From Azonexus sp. (lineage in GTDB: Bacteria; Pseudomonadota; Gammaproteobacteria; Burkholderiales; Rhodocyclaceae): DNA of 64,000 nt. Shown here piece after piece: positions 61,420 through 64,000 of this stretch (positions within the stretch are counted from its first letter, which is position 1; every line of letters begins with the position of its first letter). The stretch spans positions 1 through 64,000 of the forward strand of contig NZ_JAKLLH010000017.1 in assembly GCF_023150235.1 (NCBI RefSeq). The letters run 5' to 3'. Made by a program: the position numbers and the translations under genes. Under the pieces are notes generated by a model. That model was not told the DNA's origin, did no database searches, and saw nothing but the letters and a program-made list of their open reading frames with translations.

Positions 61420-61806
61420 TCAATACACCAGGGTTTTCCAGGCGGAATCGAGACTGCGGGCGACAAAGGCCGTCGCACCGGCATGGCGCACGCCGGGAAG
61501 CAGGGTCTCGCCGGCAGCCGTCCATTGCGCTGCCGCCATCGAACAGACATGGAGCCGGGCGCCGGATTGCTGGACTTCGGCGATGAAGTCGGCAATCGAT
61601 TTCCCGCTATCCGGTGCCGCGCAGGCGCCCGCCGCCACACCGACCAGCAGCCAGCGCACCGCCGGCCCCGCAAAGTGCAACTCGACCTCGGCATCGAGCG
61701 CGCGGGCCGCCAGCGCATGCACCAGCGGCGTGGCCACGAGTTCCGGATGTTCCGTCGTCGCGGCCCAGACGAGAAGGGCGAGCTTTTCAGTATTTGCCAC
61801 GGACAA
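61420..61806 (-). CDS. DsrE-like protein
   Basis: 128 residues from a TTG with GGAGG six bases before it. A DsrE/DsrF-type fold is suggested by KLALLVWAATTEHPELVATP, VELHFAGPAVRWL and the central Cys in ARLHVCSMAAAQW. DsrE-like proteins carry or transfer sulfur on such a Cys. It overlaps the GcvH-like gene by 20 bases, so the two are co-translated. Confidence 0.72.
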   Translation of the reverse strand: MSVANTEKLALLVWAATTEHPELVATPLVHALAARALDAEVELHFAGPAVRWLLVGVAAGACAAPDSGKSIADFIAEVQQSGARLHVCSMAAAQWTAAGETLLPGVRHAGATAFVARSLDSAWKTLVY

Positions 61807-62233
61807 AATCAGCCTCCGGTTCGATTTTCAGGATATGGGCTCGATAGTCGGCGGCATCGAGCAAGCAGGCTTTTTCGCTTTCCCAGGCCGTTGACCGTAC
61901 GCGCGCCATCCAGCCCGTGCCGTAAGGGTCGGTATTGATCCGCCGTGGCATTTCCTCGGCCTCCTCGTTACCCGCCAGGAGTACAAAGCTGATGGGCGCA
62001 TGAACGGCGAGTACCGTCTTGCGGCACTCGACCGTCCCCATTCCCCGCCCGCGCGATACCTCGGCCCCCTGCGGTTTGCTGGTGAAGGCGATGATTTCTC
62101 CGGCCAGGAAAAGGCCGAAGGCCGTGGCCCCGAGCAGGCACTCGCCATCGGCCAGGGGCTGTACCCACATATCGCTTTGCGGGCAATAGAGTCGATCGTC
62201 GGGAATCGACCCGGAAAAGGGAATATGGCTCAT
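61787..62233 (-). CDS. GcvH-like lipoyl carrier protein
   Basis: 148 residues from ATG MSHIPFSGSIPDDRLY. H-protein fold: ADGECLLGATAFGLFLAGEI, TVECRKTVLAVHAP (Lys72 sits where GcvH carries lipoate) and INTDPYGTGWMARV. Other glycine-cleavage genes are absent. GcvH-like lipoate carriers paired with DsrE/TusA-type proteins work in sulfur transfer (LbpA of sHdr systems); here the pair is next to selenocysteine genes. Confidence 0.78.
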   Translation of the reverse strand: MSHIPFSGSIPDDRLYCPQSDMWVQPLADGECLLGATAFGLFLAGEIIAFTSKPQGAEVSRGRGMGTVECRKTVLAVHAPISFVLLAGNEEAEEMPRRINTDPYGTGWMARVRSTAWESEKACLLDAADYRAHILKIEPEADFVRGKY

Positions 62234-62274
62234 GCGGGGAGTCTTTCTTGCAGGCCGAGGCGCTTGTGGCACGT

Positions 62275-62370
62275 TGGCGGAAGAGAGCAGGAGTCGAACC
62301 TACCCGAACCTGTCTGACAGGTCCTGCCGGTTTTGAAGACCGGCCGCCCCACCGGGGAACGATCTCTTCC
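62275..62370 (-). tRNA. selC: tRNA-Sec, anticodon UCA
   Basis: 96 nt with encoded CCA (62275-62277). The 8-bp acceptor stem GGAAGAGA/TCTCTTCC, the anticodon TCA in GGTCTTCAAAACC, the long variable arm (CCTGTCAGACAGG) and the T-loop GGTTCGACTCC fit bacterial tRNA-Sec. Five bases after the selB stop, so transcribed with selB. Confidence 0.97.
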
Positions 62371-62375
62371 GTAAT

Positions 62376-64000
62376 TCATGCGCCGAACTGCGCCGGATTG
62401 CCGCGCAACACATGGGTGTCGCGAACCCGGCGAGTGTACCCGATGCGGTCGAAGAATTCGAGGATGTGGATGGCCACCTTGCGGCCGCCACCGATTTCGT
62501 CGCGCAGCGGCGCGGCGCGGGCGCAACCGTCACGGGCGTTGAGCGCGGCAACGCGGCGGGCAAGATCGGCCACCGCCTCGGCGGTGAAGTAATGATCGTG
62601 CGCCACCGGGTAAGCCTCGCCAAACCGCGCCACCCGCTTCAACAAAGCGCGGACGCTGTCCTCGCCGATGCCGGTGGCCTTGGCCACGTCGCGGACGCGC
62701 GGTGGGCCGTAGGGCGTGGCTGCCAGCAAGGGTTTGAGGTTGGCCCACAAGTCGCGGTCGGCCGCCACCAGTTGCACCCGATGCTCCGGCAGATGCAGCC
62801 AGGCATGGGTCTGGGCGATCAAGCCAGCCGCCAGCGGCTCGGCCAGCAAGGCGTCGAAGGCCGGTCGGGCCAGCGTCGGCAAGGTCAGCCGGCGCAAGCG
62901 GTCGCGTTCGACGCCAGGCATGTCGGGCGCCCGCTCGTGCTCGGCGGCCAGCGCCGCCAGCAGTTTGTCGGCCAAACCCTGCCACACCGCCGGCGCAAAG
63001 GCGCTGTCACCGACCACGCGCAGGCCAAGTTGCCGGCACAAGGCCTGCACCGTATCCGGCAGCAGGTTGCGATTCTGTGCATAAGCGCCCAAGGCCAGGC
63101 CGGCCGGCTGCTGCTCGGCGGCCAGTTGCAGCGCCACCTGCGGTTCGGGATCGGCCAGCGCCGCCAGCAGCGCCAGGCGTTCCGGGCTGCGCTTCTTGCG
63201 CGTCGGCGGCGCGCCATCGAGGACCGCGCCGCCGCCCAGCGTATGGCGGGCGCTGGCGTCGCGGAGGATGAAGCGGTCGCCGCAAAGTGCGCCAATTTCA
63301 CGGTCGACCGTGATCTGCACCCAATTTTCCTCGCCCGGTGCGATCTCGTCGCCGGCCAGCAGCGCCACCCGCGCCGGCACGTCCTCGGCGCCGAGGTGGC
63401 AATGCACCTGCGTCCAGTGCTTGAGCGGCGGCTGACCGGCAAGCACCCGCACCCGCGCGTCGAAACGCCGGGTCGGCGCGTGCAAGGCCGGTGCCAAGAG
63501 CCACATCCCGCGCGCCACCTCGGCCTTTTCGACCCCTGCCAACGCCAGCGCGATCCGCTGCCCGGACTGGCCGGCAGTCGCCGCCCGGTCCTGAACGCGC
63601 AGGCTGCGCACCCGTACCGGCTGCCCGGACGGCGAGAGCAGCAATTGGTCGCCGACCTGCACGCTGCCGGCAAAGGCGGTACCGGTGACTACCGTGCCGG
63701 CGCCGCTGAGCGTGAAACAGCGGTCCACCGCCAGCCGGAAGCCGCCAACCGGCGCCTGCTGCCCGAGCGCAGCCGCCGCCGTTTCGAGATGCGCGCGCAA
63801 CTCACGCACGCCCTGCCCGTCCGGGCCGCCGCTGGCCGCCACCGGAAACAGCGGTGCGTCGGCCAGCGCGGTGCCGGCAAGTAGCTGGCGAATTTCGCTT
63901 TTTGCCTGTTCCAGCCGGTCGACCGTGACCAGATCGCATTTGCTCAGCGCCACCGCCCCGCGGCGGATGCCGAGCAGTTCGACGATTTCCAGATGCTCGC
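62376..64000 (-). CDS. selB: Selenocysteine-specific elongation factor SelB (5-prime end outside window)
   Basis: At least 541 codons; the reading frame runs through the right edge, so the N-terminal GTPase motifs G1-G3 are missing. G4 SKCDL is present near the edge (about 63950), followed by the beta-barrel domains (FRLAVDRCFTLSGAGTVVTGTA) and C-terminal winged helices that bind SECIS RNA (IGEDSVRALLKRVA, IGYTRRVRDTHVL). Delivers Sec-tRNA to UGA codons. selA would be expected further right. Two CGGTCGACCG copies are inside (63301 and 63916). Confidence 0.95.
   Translation of the reverse strand, partial: EHLEIVELLGIRRGAVALSKCDLVTVDRLEQAKSEIRQLLAGTALADAPLFPVAASGGPDGQGVRELRAHLETAAAALGQQAPVGGFRLAVDRCFTLSGAGTVVTGTAFAGSVQVGDQLLLSPSGQPVRVRSLRVQDRAATAGQSGQRIALALAGVEKAEVARGMWLLAPALHAPTRRFDARVRVLAGQPPLKHWTQVHCHLGAEDVPARVALLAGDEIAPGEENWVQITVDREIGALCGDRFILRDASARHTLGGGAVLDGAPPTRKKRSPERLALLAALADPEPQVALQLAAEQQPAGLALGAYAQNRNLLPDTVQALCRQLGLRVVGDSAFAPAVWQGLADKLLAALAAEHERAPDMPGVERDRLRRLTLPTLARPAFDALLAEPLAAGLIAQTHAWLHLPEHRVQLVAADRDLWANLKPLLAATPYGPPRVRDVAKATGIGEDSVRALLKRVARFGEAYPVAHDHYFTAEAVADLARRVAALNARDGCARAAPLRDEIGGGRKVAIHILEFFDRIGYTRRVRDTHVLRGNPAQFGA
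63301..63310. repeat. CGGTCGACCG palindrome inside selB
   Basis: TTTCACGGTCGACCGTG in frame, encoding TVDRE of QITVDREIGAL; the same peptide is produced by the in-gene copy in pyrC'. A second copy at 63916-63925 encodes TVDR. Confidence 0.5.

Noticed and set aside
61787-62233. Glycine cleavage H protein
   Set aside because: Sequence is GcvH-like, but no gcvT/gcvP is near and it overlaps a DsrE-like gene, so a carrier role outside glycine cleavage is more likely.

Overview
The window looks like a chromosomal segment of a high-GC betaproteobacterium, most likely of the Rhodocyclales (Dechloromonas/Azonexus-like). This is inferred from the dapF-DUF484-xerC order, a SAH riboswitch before ahcY, a TorF-type porin in front of glnK-amtB, a propionyl-CoA/methylmalonyl-CoA operon and selenocysteine genes. 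No phage, transposase, rRNA or complete mobile element is seen. Most genes are ordinary housekeeping or metabolic genes, and the accessory material sits in a few clear patches.

Layout. 1-1.0 kb: a type I-F CRISPR array (14 repeats, 13 spacers) with its leader on the left; no cas gene is inside the window. 1.2-5.1 kb: an OsmC-YcaO fusion gene, then a Fic gene bracketed by two nearly identical 59-bp direct repeats. 5.2-9.3 kb: a metal (probably zinc) uptake operon with an outer-membrane barrel and a small His/Cys protein. 9.4-15.8 kb: rlmI, a small basic protein, and the minus-strand run lpxL-lpxL-GNAT and dapF-DUF484-xerC. 15.8-21.8 kb: methyl-cycle genes metK, an HD-GYP gene, ahcY (SAH riboswitch), an rRNA methyltransferase and metF. 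22.0-23.6 kb: a HerA-like ATPase.

23.7-29.2 kb, minus strand: nine consecutive genes, all with predicted export signals. They include a CsgG/HfaB-like protein carrying peptidoglycan-binding and DUF4384 domains, two small proteins with curlin-like internal repeats, an OmpA-type anchor and a HExxH metallopeptidase. I regard this as the strongest candidate for an undescribed system: a curli-like extracellular fibre secretion locus.

29.4-40.7 kb: thiC with a TPP riboswitch, an adhesin-E/alpha-carbonic anhydrase fusion, then a GntR regulator divergent from mcm-meaB-pccB-pccA, which converts propionyl-CoA to succinyl-CoA. 40.8-47.8 kb: a hypothetical gene, a GGDEF-EAL protein, comEA-like, and the pyrimidine run yqgE-ruvX-pyrR-pyrB-pyrC' (catalytically dead dihydroorotase). 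47.8-57.4 kb: photolyase, chromate transporter, the nitrogen-regulated porin-glnK-amtB operon with a visible sigma-54 promoter and NtrC site, ubiK, comM, an MFS exporter, a 9-bp minisatellite and a BamE-like lipoprotein. 57.5-61.0 kb: a PhnD-like binding protein with a hybrid histidine kinase. 61.1-64.0 kb: selB (cut by the window edge), tRNA-Sec, a GcvH-like lipoyl carrier and a DsrE-like protein in one apparent transcription unit.

A second recurrent theme is a palindromic element built on CGGTCGACCG, usually next to GAAAA/TTTTC hairpins. It occurs in at least six intergenic places and also in frame inside several genes. All calls come from reading the sequence; no database search was run.
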